Shown: piece by piece, positions 52,997 through 61,202 of the stretch
Layout of the letters: each line of letters begins with the position of its first letter
How positions within the stretch are numbered: the stretch's first letter is position 1
Source: DUTS01 sp050951605
GTDB lineage: Bacteria; Bacillota; Peptococcia; DRI-13; DTU073
NCBI GenBank assembly: GCA_050951605.1
Contig: JBMNJJ010000003.1
Coordinates: forward strand, 124,001-188,000
Length of the DNA stretch: 64,000 nucleotides
Direction: 5' to 3'
Translations under genes and position numbers: made by a program
Notes under the pieces: model-generated
What the model saw: the letters and a program-made list of their open reading frames with translations, nothing else
Database searches by the model: none
What the model was told of the DNA's origin: nothing

Positions 52997-53115
52997 TTAG
53001 TTACCCCCAGTACAAATTTCCCCGTCACTCTTTTATTTCCACGTGAATCTTTTTCTTCCTGCTTAAATTATAAATTATCTTTAATGAAAAATTTATGTCC
53101 CCCTTATTTCAAAAA

Positions 53116-53131
53116 TGTTTCACGTGGAACA
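53116..53131. other. parS site 1
   Basis: On the minus strand reads TGTTCCACGTGAAACA, an exact match to the Bacillus consensus TGTTNCACGTGAAACA. It is a ParB loading site. Confidence 0.92.
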
Positions 53132-53508
53132 AAGAAACCCTTTCCTGGGGACCTCTCCCCTTTGTAGAAGATTCAAAAATATCACCATACTAAATCCGGA
53201 CAGTCTTCCGGTTAAGAAATCCTTGTCTACTAAGGACATCCCGAACTATTTAAATTGGAACCTTTTTGACAAAATTGACCTATTTAAAGCAGGACATCTA
53301 CTACTTCTTGCTTTAAGCAATCCGCAGATACTTGATTTCGTCCACGAGAAGGTCTCGAAATTCGCATACCTTTTTTCGTCAGGATATTTAGCACTATGCT
53401 ATCTCGATGACCGCCATTTAAGGGTAATTTTAAAACATAGTTTTATTTTGCCATTAGCATGAATTTTAAGATTGAGGCAGTGTTCTTCTGCTGAGTAGTG
53501 ATAAATGC

Positions 53509-53544
53509 AACAAAGTAATGTTTCACGTGAAACATTACTTTGTT
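53509..53544. other. parS site 2 inside a 36-bp perfect palindrome
   Basis: The core at 53519-53534 is TGTTTCACGTGAAACA, a fully symmetric parS. The symmetry continues ten bases on each side to 53509 and 53544. It starts 22 bases after the noc stop, so it could also form an RNA hairpin that ends or stabilises the noc message. Confidence 0.92.
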
Positions 53545-53566
53545 TAATATCTATATTAATAACCTA

Positions 53567-54415
53567 CTATTTGCCTTTGTTCTGTGGTTTATAAATTTGA
53601 AGCAAAATCTCAACATAATTAGTATAATTTTTCTCTCGCATTTTTACCTCAATACCTGCTTCTTTGATTGCTGTAACTGCCGACTTAAGTGTATTCAGAT
53701 AAATTCTAATATCAGTTACTACACCCACTATTCTTTTCTTTTTTTTACTTTTTAATAAGCCCTCCTTTGCTGTAAGATGTTCCGCAATAAACAGCTCCGT
53801 TTCGCGCACATTAAGGTTCTGCTCGTAAATTAATTTAAGAACATAAGCTTGACTCTCTATATCAGGTAATCTCAAAAGAGCCCGAGCATGTCTTTCTGTA
53901 ATAATATCGGTATTAATATCATTTTTAATTTGCGGAGGAAGTTTTAAAAGTCTAAGCTTATTAGCAATGGTAGATTGGCTTTTCCCAATTCTACGTGCCA
54001 TTTCTTCCTGAGTGAGGTTAAATTCCTGAAAAAGTCTTTTATAACCCTCGGCCTCTTCAAAGTAATTTAAATCTTCTCTTTGTAAATTTTCGATTAGGGC
54101 TATTTCGGCAATTTCTTGATCTGACATTGCTCTAACTATTGCCGGTATAGTTTGGCGACCAATATTTTGTGAAGCCCTTAAACGTCTTTCACCCGCAATT
54201 AGTTCATAGTAATTTTCTTGTTGACGTACTAAAATAGGTTGAATTATGCCAAACTCTTTAATCGATTTGGCCAATTCTTCTAATTGAAAAGAATCAAAAT
54301 ATCTTCTCGGTTGATAAGGATTAGGTCTGATTAAATCAATCTCTATTTCCTTAATTTGTTCACATTTTTTTTCATTAACAAGGTTCCACATTCTTGATAA
54401 GGACTCACGAACCAT
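53567..54415 (-). CDS. noc: Nucleoid occlusion protein Noc
   Basis: A 282-residue ParB paralogue located between rsmG and parA as in Bacillus. The N-terminus MVRESLSRMWNLV fits the membrane-binding amphipathic helix of Noc. ParB-box motifs ELIAGERRLRASQ and NLQREDLNYFEEAEGYKRL and the helix-turn-helix around EMARRIGKSQSTIAN are present. In Bacillus, Noc binds NBS sites and blocks septation over DNA. Substitution of parS-contact residues should separate Noc from ParB, but I did not resolve them. AGGAGG supports the ATG. Confidence 0.88.
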   Translation of the reverse strand: MVRESLSRMWNLVNEKKCEQIKEIEIDLIRPNPYQPRRYFDSFQLEELAKSIKEFGIIQPILVRQQENYYELIAGERRLRASQNIGRQTIPAIVRAMSDQEIAEIALIENLQREDLNYFEEAEGYKRLFQEFNLTQEEMARRIGKSQSTIANKLRLLKLPPQIKNDINTDIITERHARALLRLPDIESQAYVLKLIYEQNLNVRETELFIAEHLTAKEGLLKSKKKKRIVGVVTDIRIYLNTLKSAVTAIKEAGIEVKMREKNYTNYVEILLQIYKPQNKGK

Positions 54416-54501
54416 AATGCCCCCTCCTTTTTCTCTTTAAAAACTCTTCGACCTTGTTAATGAAATCTCCTGCTAAAAATTTACTTTTTTGTCATTATTT
54501 T

Positions 54502-55215
54502 TTAAAGCGGTTTTTTATTTGGTATTCCCGGTCTACGCGGATATGTTCTGGGAGCTGAATTAACCTTCTGAATAACGATAATGGTTCTTAACCCCATTTG
54601 CTCCGGCAAAACAAAAGACTCTATCTTTAAAAGTTTGCCTCCTAGTTTTTTTATAGCCATACTAGCCTCCTGCCCTTCTTTTTGACCTTCTGTCCCTTTA
54701 TAAGCCAAAAAAGTTCCGCCAACTTTAACAAAAGGTAAACAATATTCAACCAGTACCGGCAAACGAGCTACAGCCCTAGAAACTACCAAGTCAAATTTTT
54801 CTCTATATAATTTTGCCTGGCCTAGTTCTTCAGCACGCCCATGAACAGCTTTGATTTCTTCTAAACCAAGTGTTTTTAAAAGATATTTTAAAAAACCGAC
54901 TCTTTTTTGTAAAGAGTCAACCAAAACCATAGCTAGAGAAGGGTAAATAATTTTAAGGGGGATTCCGGGGAACCCTGCTCCCGTTCCAAGATCTAGGACT
55001 TTTTCATGGCCTGTCCACTCATAAGCTTTTATCCCTAAAACAGAGTCATAAAAATGCTTAATCATTATTTCTTTTTCCGCAATAAGTGCTGTTAAGTTGA
55101 ATTTTTTATTCCAACTAAGTAATTCATCTTTATAAATAGCGAATTGGCTTGTTTGTTGTGTAGTAAGAGAAAGCCCTAACTCAAGAAATAAATTAGGCAA
55201 ATATTCATTAATCAT
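54502..55215 (-). CDS. rsmG: 16S rRNA (guanine527-N7)-methyltransferase RsmG
   Basis: About 237 residues from the ATG at 55215 (AAGGTG nine bases upstream, overlapping the mnmG end by eight bases). It has the SAM motif VLDLGTGAGFPGIPLKI, VDSLQKRVGFL and the VSRAVARLPVL segment. It methylates G527 of 16S rRNA; loss gives low-level streptomycin resistance in other bacteria. Confidence 0.95.
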   Translation of the reverse strand: MINEYLPNLFLELGLSLTTQQTSQFAIYKDELLSWNKKFNLTALIAEKEIMIKHFYDSVLGIKAYEWTGHEKVLDLGTGAGFPGIPLKIIYPSLAMVLVDSLQKRVGFLKYLLKTLGLEEIKAVHGRAEELGQAKLYREKFDLVVSRAVARLPVLVEYCLPFVKVGGTFLAYKGTEGQKEGQEASMAIKKLGGKLLKIESFVLPEQMGLRTIIVIQKVNSAPRTYPRRPGIPNKKPL

Positions 55216-57115
55216 TTTTCTTTTCACCTTTTCTTTTTTCAATTCTCCTTTTTTTCTCTAAATAAATCAACAGCACAGAAATATCCGCTGGCGAAACACC
55301 TGAAATTCGTGAGGCCTGTCCCACGGAAAGAGGTTTGATTTTACTTAACTTTTGGGCTGCTTCTACAGAAAGACCTTGTATTTCTAAATAATTAATTTCT
55401 TGAGGTAGTAATTTTTTTTCTAATTTATTAAATCTCTTTACTTGAGCTAATTGTTTTTTAATATAACCTTCGTATTTAATATGAATATCAATTTGTCTAC
55501 TTACCTCTTTATTTAATTCTTCCACCAACCCATAATAAACCAAATCACTATAATTTATTTCCGGTCTTTTTAATAAGTCATAAAGAGATGTACTTTGCCG
55601 TAAACTTGCCGTTTTTTTCGCTATTAACATTTGCTCTACGTTTTTTGTCGTCGGAGTAACAACAACTTTCTGTAAGTAAGCTAAAGCAGTTTCTAACTGC
55701 TTCTTTTTTTCCTGAAAACGAGCATATCTTTCCGGGGAAACAAGTCCAATCTTCCAACCTATAGGAGTTAAGCGTAAATCCGCATTATCTTGACGAAGTA
55801 ATAAACGATACTCAGCTCGTGAAGTCAACATCCGATAAGGCTCATTTGTCCCTTTTGTCACCAAGTCATCAATTAAAACACCAATATAAGCTTCCGACCG
55901 TTTTAAAATAAGTGGTTCTCTGTTTTTTAATTTAAGAGCTGCATTAATCCCGGCAAGTAAACCTTGAGCAGCCGCCTCTTCGTAGCCGGAAGTGCCATTA
56001 ATCTGTCCTGCACAAAAGAGTCCCTTGAATTTTTTCGTTTCTAAAGTCGGTTTTAATTGTGTCGGGATAAGATAGTCATATTCTATAGAATAACCGGTAC
56101 GCATCATTTCTGCTTTTTCCATACCTTTGATTGTCCGTAAAAAATCTAATTGCACTTCTTCCGGAAGACTAGTAGACATACCTTGAACATACATTTCAGT
56201 AGTGTTTAACCCTTCGGGTTCTAAAAATAATTGATGACGCTCTTTATCGGCAAAACGTACAATTTTATCTTCAATAGCCGGGCAGTATCTTGGACCTACA
56301 CCTTCGATTGCTCCACTATAAAAAGAAGATTTATGTAGGTTTTCTCTAATAATGCGATGTGTTTCTTCATTCGTGTAGGTAAGATAACAAGGTACATTTA
56401 AATCATTCCCCTTTTCTGTAAGAAAAGAAAAAAAGTTTTCTTCCTCGTCACCATATTGTGCCGACATTTGATGAAAATTAAGAGTCCTTTGATCCACCCT
56501 CGGTGGTGTATCTGTTTTAAAACGTCCTATCTCTAGACCTAATTCTTTTAAATTATATCCAAGGTTAACTGAGGCTCGCTGTCCATTCGGGCCACCTGAG
56601 TAAGAAAGTTTACCTAAAAAAATTTTTCCTCTTAAATATGTGCCTGTACACAAAATAACCATGGGAGCCTTATAAATTGCCTCTGTTTCTGTAACAATGC
56701 CTTGTATTTCCTGCTTATTTCCGACAAGAATTTTTTCCACGAGAGCTTGTTTTACCGTAAGATTTTCTTGCTTTTGTAATACATGAGCCATTCTCCTTTG
56801 GTATGCATCTTTATCGGCTTGAGCCCGTAAAGCATAAACGGCCGGTCCCTTTCCCGTATTCAACATCCTTATTTGAATATAAGTCTCATCAATATTTCTA
56901 CCCATTTCGCCACCAAGAGCATCTATTTCTCTAACTAAATTCCCTTTCGCCGGTCCCCCTATAGAAGGGTTACAAGGCATTAAAGCAATATTATCTAAAT
57001 TTAAAGTGAATATCACTGTCTTACAACCCATACGAGCTGTAGCCAGAGCAGCTTCACAACCTGCATGTCCCGTTCCTATAATAATACAATCATAATGTCC
57101 TGCCTCATAATTCAT
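55208..57115 (-). CDS. mnmG: tRNA uridine-5-carboxymethylaminomethyl enzyme MnmG
   Basis: A 635-residue FAD enzyme. Motifs are the GTGHAGCEAALATARMG FAD loop, CNPSIGGPAKGNLVREIDALGG, and the C-terminal helical domain with SGVSPADISVLLIYL. With MnmE it builds the cmnm5 group at wobble U34 of several tRNAs. Located 23 bases after mnmE. Confidence 0.97.
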   Translation of the reverse strand: MNYEAGHYDCIIIGTGHAGCEAALATARMGCKTVIFTLNLDNIALMPCNPSIGGPAKGNLVREIDALGGEMGRNIDETYIQIRMLNTGKGPAVYALRAQADKDAYQRRMAHVLQKQENLTVKQALVEKILVGNKQEIQGIVTETEAIYKAPMVILCTGTYLRGKIFLGKLSYSGGPNGQRASVNLGYNLKELGLEIGRFKTDTPPRVDQRTLNFHQMSAQYGDEEENFFSFLTEKGNDLNVPCYLTYTNEETHRIIRENLHKSSFYSGAIEGVGPRYCPAIEDKIVRFADKERHQLFLEPEGLNTTEMYVQGMSTSLPEEVQLDFLRTIKGMEKAEMMRTGYSIEYDYLIPTQLKPTLETKKFKGLFCAGQINGTSGYEEAAAQGLLAGINAALKLKNREPLILKRSEAYIGVLIDDLVTKGTNEPYRMLTSRAEYRLLLRQDNADLRLTPIGWKIGLVSPERYARFQEKKKQLETALAYLQKVVVTPTTKNVEQMLIAKKTASLRQSTSLYDLLKRPEINYSDLVYYGLVEELNKEVSRQIDIHIKYEGYIKKQLAQVKRFNKLEKKLLPQEINYLEIQGLSVEAAQKLSKIKPLSVGQASRISGVSPADISVLLIYLEKKRRIEKRKGEKKND

Positions 57116-57138
57116 ATGAAACCTCCTCTCCCAATTTT

Positions 57139-58527
57139 TTATTTACCTAAACAAAACTGAGAAAAAATTTGATTAATTACCTCATCGTCTACCGTTTCTC
57201 CTGTAATTTCACCCAAAAAATCTAAACTAGTTTTTAAATCAATTATCACAAAATCGGAAGACAAATCCTTTAAAAGGCTATGTTGAGCACTTACTAAAGC
57301 TTGTTTGGCTTTGTCAAGTGCTGTTTTATGCCGAAGATTAGTTAATAAAACTTCATTTTTTATCTCCCAGCCTTCTCTAAAAAATATATTTTTTATCTCC
57401 TTTTCTAATTCCTGAATACCTATCCTTTCCGTAGCTGAGATTAACAAAACATTATAATTAACCAGTTTTTCTTTAACCTTTTCTATAATATTCCTTTCTT
57501 CCTCTTCTACCAAATCAATTTTATTCCCTAAAATTAATACTTTTTCAGGTGAAAGTTCACTAAGAAAAGCTTGATCTTCCGGAGTTATACCTAAATTTAA
57601 ATCTAAAATATATAAAACCAAATCTGCTTGGGCAATAATTTCTTTTGTTTTTTGTACACCAATCTTTTCCACCAGGTCTTCAGGTTCTCTAATTCCGGCT
57701 GTATCAATTAACAAAAGGGGAATACCACCCAGATTATAATATTCCTCAATTGTATCCCTTGTTGTACCCGGAACATCTGTAACAATTGCTCTTTTAGTTT
57801 TTAAAAGTGTATTCAACAAACTAGATTTACCCACATTAGGCTTGCCTATCAAAGCAACCTTTAAGCCTTCTCGAATAATACGACCACTAGTAAATGAGTG
57901 GAGAATCTTTTTAATCTTTTCTTGAACCTTAGTCAAACGCTTTATTATTACTTCTTGACTTAAACGTACAAAATCTTCTTCAGGAAAATCAAGGTCTGCC
58001 TCTAAATAAGCGATTATTTCTAAAATTATTTTTCTACATTTTTCGACTTCTTGTGACAAAAGGCCTTGTAAATGACTAGCTGCAGCACTTACTGCCGTTT
58101 CTGTTTTAGCATTAATCATTTCCATAATTGCTTCAGCTTGTACTAAGTCAAGACGTCCATTCAAAAAAGCCCTTTTACTAAATTCTCCAGGCTCAGCAAG
58201 TCTAGCCCCTGCCTTTAAAACCAACTCCAGTACCTTTTTCAGAATCATGCTTCCACCATGACATTGTAGTTCCACAACATCTTCTCCCGTAAAACTGCCC
58301 GGTCTCCACATCGTTAAAGCTAAGGCCTCATCTACAAGTTGTTTTTCTTCATCAAAAATATAACCGTAAGTTATCCTATATGTTGCTTTATCTTTTATTT
58401 TTTCACCACTTTTACTTTTAAAAACTTTATCCGCGATTTCAGCAGCGTCAATCCCTGAAATACGAATAATCCCCACTCCTGCGGGTCCATAAGCTGTAGA
58501 AATTGCCGCAATTGTCTCTTCCCCCAT
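57139..58527 (-). CDS. mnmE: tRNA modification GTPase MnmE
   Basis: About 462 residues from the ATG at 58527 (GGAGG seven bases upstream). The N-terminal formyl-THF domain starts ETIAAISTAYGPAGVGIIRISG. The G domain has GKPNVGKSSLL, DVPGTTRDTI and GNKIDLV. The C-terminal CLGK carries the catalytic cysteine. It is GTP-dependent and works with MnmG. Confidence 0.97.
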   Translation of the reverse strand: MGEETIAAISTAYGPAGVGIIRISGIDAAEIADKVFKSKSGEKIKDKATYRITYGYIFDEEKQLVDEALALTMWRPGSFTGEDVVELQCHGGSMILKKVLELVLKAGARLAEPGEFSKRAFLNGRLDLVQAEAIMEMINAKTETAVSAAASHLQGLLSQEVEKCRKIILEIIAYLEADLDFPEEDFVRLSQEVIIKRLTKVQEKIKKILHSFTSGRIIREGLKVALIGKPNVGKSSLLNTLLKTKRAIVTDVPGTTRDTIEEYYNLGGIPLLLIDTAGIREPEDLVEKIGVQKTKEIIAQADLVLYILDLNLGITPEDQAFLSELSPEKVLILGNKIDLVEEEERNIIEKVKEKLVNYNVLLISATERIGIQELEKEIKNIFFREGWEIKNEVLLTNLRHKTALDKAKQALVSAQHSLLKDLSSDFVIIDLKTSLDFLGEITGETVDDEVINQIFSQFCLGK

Positions 58528-58601
58528 TCTTTCACCTCCAAAATAATCATACCTCACCTTTATCTTTAACCAAGAACTTTATTTTAAATTATTTAAAGCA
58601 A

Positions 58602-58637
58602 AGAAAAAGTTAGCCTAATTTTAACCGAGCTAACTTT
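58602..58637 (-). terminator. Terminator of the rpmH-jag operon
   Basis: AAAGTTAGC and GCTAACTTT flank a 14-base loop and are followed by Ts on the minus strand, 40 bases after the jag stop. It separates the rpmH operon from mnmE. Confidence 0.85.
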
Positions 58638-58676
58638 CTACAGATCCATTTTCGGATGTAATACCTTTTAAATAAT

Positions 58677-59312
58677 TTAAATTTTTTTAATTATAACTCT
58701 ACGAAAAGGGTCGTCGCCTTCACTTATAGTTTGTACAAACTCTTCATCTTGTAAAGCTGTATGGATAATTCGTCTTTCTTGCGGATTCATAGGTTCAAAC
58801 ACTACCTTCCGCCCGGTTTTTTGCACCTTATCTGCCATTTTATGAGCCAGTTTTGTTAAAGTTTCTTCTCGCCGTTGACGATAACCTTCTACATCAAGAA
58901 TTATTTTTATTCTTTCTTTATTGTTTCCTAACTGATAATTATACTTGTTAGCAACTAAATTAGTTAAATATTGTAATGCATCTAAAGTATCACCACGTCT
59001 GCCTATCAAAATACCTAATTTTTCTCCTTCAAAATTTATTTTAATATAATCATTATCCGATACAATATCCATTTCTACAGTAAGACCCATTTGTTGTATT
59101 ACTTCTTCTAAAAATTTTTTTGTTAGAGAAAGAGAATCTATTTTAGGTAATACTTTAATTTTAGCCATTTTATTACCTAAAATCCCTAAAAACCCTTTAC
59201 TCGGCTCCTCTAAAACTTCTATTTCCACTTCATTTTTAGTTAAATTTAACTTTTGTAAACCTATTTCTAGCGCTTCTTCAACGGAACGAGCAGATATCTC
59301 AATACTATTCAT
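58677..59312 (-). CDS. jag: RNA-binding protein Jag/KhpB
   Basis: A 211-residue protein with a Jag_N domain (residues 1-50), a KH domain (about 80-145, GILIGRRGDTLDALQYL) and an R3H domain (about 150-210, MNPQERRIIHTAL). KhpB works with KhpA in RNA binding and affects cell division or wall synthesis in other Firmicutes. It overlaps the yidC stop by eight bases, so the two are coupled. Confidence 0.94.
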   Translation of the reverse strand: MNSIEISARSVEEALEIGLQKLNLTKNEVEIEVLEEPSKGFLGILGNKMAKIKVLPKIDSLSLTKKFLEEVIQQMGLTVEMDIVSDNDYIKINFEGEKLGILIGRRGDTLDALQYLTNLVANKYNYQLGNNKERIKIILDVEGYRQRREETLTKLAHKMADKVQKTGRKVVFEPMNPQERRIIHTALQDEEFVQTISEGDDPFRRVIIKKI

Positions 59313-59991
59313 TTACTTCACCAACTCCTCCTTTAAGCAATCCTGGTCGACGATTAATAAGAATTTGCTGTATTATCCCGGTAAGACTATAAAATATCCA
59401 ATATAAACAAAGCCCCGCCGGAAACTTTGTACTCATCCAACCAATTAAAATGGGCATAAAATAAAGCATTGTATTTTGTGTTGCCTTAGCTTGAGGATTG
59501 TTTTTATTATTAGCACTAGCCATAGATACTTTTGATTGTAAATAAGTTGCAATTCCTACGAGCACAGGCAAAATCATATAAGGGTCTGGATTTTTTAAAT
59601 GAGGAACCCAAAAAAAAGCAGCTCCTAAATCAGTATATTGAAACTGTCGTAATGCTTGAAATAAAGCAATGATAATTGGCATTTGAATCAATAAAGGCAA
59701 ACAACCGGCCATCGGATTTACATTGTTTTTCTGATATAATTTCATTACTTCTTGGTTAGCTTTTTCGGGATTCTTTTTATATTTTTTTTGAACTTCTGCA
59801 ATCTGTGGTTGTATTTCTTGCATTTTCCTGGTCGAAATTAATTGTTTATTATTTAGAGGGTATAAAATCAACCTAATTAACAATGTCAAGATTAAAATAG
59901 CTAGGGCATAACTAGGTATTCCTATTCTTACTGTAATGCTATATAAAAATTCTAATAATATTACAACACCATTTATTAAAGACTGCCACAA
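59305..59991 (-). CDS. yidC: Membrane insertase YidC/Oxa1
   Basis: A 228-residue insertase, five to six hydrophobic segments, starting with MWQSLINGVVILLEFLY, and the core QPQIAEVQKKYKKNPEK and NPMAGCLPLLIQMPIIIALF. It inserts membrane proteins alone or with SecYEG. No lipobox is present, unlike Bacillus SpoIIIJ. The TTG at 59991 is the only usual start; a strong AAGGAGGTGA lies about 38 bases upstream, with a hairpin between. That arrangement is analysed separately. Confidence 0.93.
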   Translation of the reverse strand: MWQSLINGVVILLEFLYSITVRIGIPSYALAILILTLLIRLILYPLNNKQLISTRKMQEIQPQIAEVQKKYKKNPEKANQEVMKLYQKNNVNPMAGCLPLLIQMPIIIALFQALRQFQYTDLGAAFFWVPHLKNPDPYMILPVLVGIATYLQSKVSMASANNKNNPQAKATQNTMLYFMPILIGWMSTKFPAGLCLYWIFYSLTGIIQQILINRRPGLLKGGVGEVNE

Positions 59992-59998
59992 ATTAATT

Positions 59999-60026
59999 CC
60001 TGTTACAAAGCTAAAGCTGTAACAGG
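59999..60026 (-). promoter_or_regulatory. RNA hairpin in the yidC leader
   Basis: On the minus strand CCTGTTACA and TGTAACAGG pair perfectly around a ten-base loop. Five bases upstream is AAGGAGGTGA (about 60029-60038), and the TTG start is seven bases downstream. Folding would bring the ribosome-binding site to about eleven bases from the start. There is no T run, so it is not an intrinsic terminator. Confidence 0.75.
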
Positions 60027-60038
60027 CTCACCTCCTTT

Positions 60039-60248
60039 TTACTTTACAGGATCATATCCGCCCGGATGCCAAGGATGACATTTAACAATTCTTTTTATTC
60101 CCAAAAAACAACCTTGTCCAACCCCATATTTTTTAATAGCATCTATAGTATATTGTGAACAAGAAGGATAAAATCTACATGTTGCTCCTTTAAGTGGCGA
60201 AAGATACTTTTGATAACTTTTTAACAAAAACAAAGCTAGTTTTTTCAT
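60039..60248 (-). CDS. yidD: Membrane protein insertion efficiency factor YidD
   Basis: A 69-residue YidD with KSYQKYLSPLKGATCRFYPSCSQY and the CHPWHPGGYDPV end. It assists YidC. It overlaps rnpA by four bases. Confidence 0.96.
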   Translation of the reverse strand: MKKLALFLLKSYQKYLSPLKGATCRFYPSCSQYTIDAIKKYGVGQGCFLGIKRIVKCHPWHPGGYDPVK

Positions 60249-60622
60249 TTGATATCACTACTTTGATATTTTTTTTCGATTAAACCGGCTTTTTTTAAAA
60301 GTTTACCCATACTCTTTTCCACATCCCGAAAAGAAATTCCTTTAATTTTTTTACGTGCTACAAAAATAATATCTACATCTTGCACAATAAACTGAAGATA
60401 TGGTATCAATGCGGCTCTCATTTTTCGCTTTATTTTATTACGGCTAACAGCAGAACCTAACCTCTTAGAAACCGAAAAACCTATTCTAGGATTACCGGAA
60501 AATTGTTTTTTTACCCGAAAATAAATATAAAGTACCAAATAAGAATCAGCCATTGAACGCCCATACTTATATATTTTCCGAAAATCATCATTTTTTTTCA
60601 AACGATATCTTTGCGGTAACAA
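60245..60622 (-). CDS. rnpA: Ribonuclease P protein component RnpA
   Basis: A 125-residue RNase P protein. It begins LPQRYRLKKNDDFRKIYKYG and has the RNR-type motif in SAVSRNKIKRKMR. TTG start with AGGAGG upstream. It matures the 5' ends of tRNAs with the rnpB RNA, which is not in this window. Confidence 0.95.
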   Translation of the reverse strand: MLPQRYRLKKNDDFRKIYKYGRSMADSYLVLYIYFRVKKQFSGNPRIGFSVSKRLGSAVSRNKIKRKMRAALIPYLQFIVQDVDIIFVARKKIKGISFRDVEKSMGKLLKKAGLIEKKYQSSDIK

Positions 60623-60663
60623 AATTGCCTCCTAATATAATCATAAGGCCACTTTAAGCGGCC

Positions 60664-60798
60664 TTATGCAGATAGTTTTTTTCTTCCTTTTGCTCGTCTA
60701 CGCTTGATGATTGCTTTTCCACCTCGTGTTTTATTTCGTTTTAAAAATCCATGCAATCTTTTATGTTTACGATTTTTCGGTTGATAAGTCCTTTTCAT
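60664..60798 (-). CDS. rpmH: 50S ribosomal protein bL34
   Basis: A 44-residue bL34: MKRTYQPKNRKHKR, HGFLKRNKTRGGKA, IIKRRRAKGRKKLSA. AAGGAGG precedes the ATG. It is the first gene of the rpmH-rnpA-yidD-yidC-jag operon. An inverted repeat CATAAGGCC/GGCCTTATG spans its stop codon; lacking a T run, it may be an RNA processing or stability element. Confidence 0.97.
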   Translation of the reverse strand: MKRTYQPKNRKHKRLHGFLKRNKTRGGKAIIKRRRAKGRKKLSA

Positions 60799-60888
60799 AT
60801 TTTAACCCTCCTTAAAATAAGACTATGCTATTTTTTATTTAATAATTTAACTGCTACTTTATATAGCAAAGCTTTTCATGTGTCCTAA

Positions 60889-60917
60889 ATTATAAAACAG
60901 GAAAACTTCCTTGTCAA
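60889..60917 (-). promoter_or_regulatory. Consensus promoter of the rpmH operon
   Basis: TTGACA, 17-base spacer, TATAAT on the minus strand: a perfect sigma-A consensus, the strongest promoter seen in this window, about 90 bases before rpmH. Confidence 0.88.
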
Positions 60918-60989
60918 GAAAACATACTCAGTAAATTTTCTTCACTTACTAAAAAAGTAGGGGCTTCTGTTTTTATAAACAATTTTTCT

Positions 60990-61102
60990 TGTGGATAAAT
61001 TATTTTTTTGTTGATAACTTTCTTGTATTTTGATAATATATTTAGTAATTAAGGATTTTTTAACTTGAGTTGTCCACAATTTGTGGATAATACTGTGGAT
61101 AA
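60990..61102. other. oriC part 1: DnaA boxes upstream of dnaA
   Basis: TGTGGATAA (reverse complement of TTATCCACA) occurs at 60990-60998, 61082-61090 and 61094-61102, and TTGTCCACA (one mismatch) at 61070-61078. The region 60799-61202 has no gene and is very A+T rich. Confidence 0.9.
61011..61039 (+). promoter_or_regulatory. dnaA promoter
   Basis: TTGATA, 17-base spacer, TAATAT. Three DnaA boxes lie 30-65 bases downstream, where bound DnaA could repress its own transcription. Confidence 0.7.
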
Positions 61103-61202
61103 GCTGTGGTTATTTTCTAAATAACACCAACACAACCCAGGAAAACTGGTTTTTTTTATCAATAAAAAAAATAACATAATGTTCTTCAGGAGGTTCCTTT
61201 AT

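Larger units (their letters stand above)
52997..53566. other. parA-noc intergenic region with parS sites
   Basis: About 570 bases hold two exact parS sites and a degenerate parS-like site at 53035-53050. Between them several short inverted repeats occur, including CCGGA/TCCGG near 53196-53210 and TCCTTG/AAGGA near 53219-53236. No gene is convincing: a 115-codon plus-strand frame begins inside the first parS and resembles nothing I know. It may be non-coding, or hold a decayed gene or unrecognised RNA. Confidence 0.6.

Noticed and set aside
53115..53462. 115-codon plus-strand frame starting inside parS site 1
   Set aside because: Its first codons (MFHVEQ) are the parS sequence itself, a common artefact; there is no ribosome-binding site and no recognisable family.
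60642..60668. Terminator between rpmH and rnpA
   Set aside because: A 9-bp stem is present across the rpmH stop, but there is no T run and rnpA needs readthrough; treated as a possible RNA processing element only.
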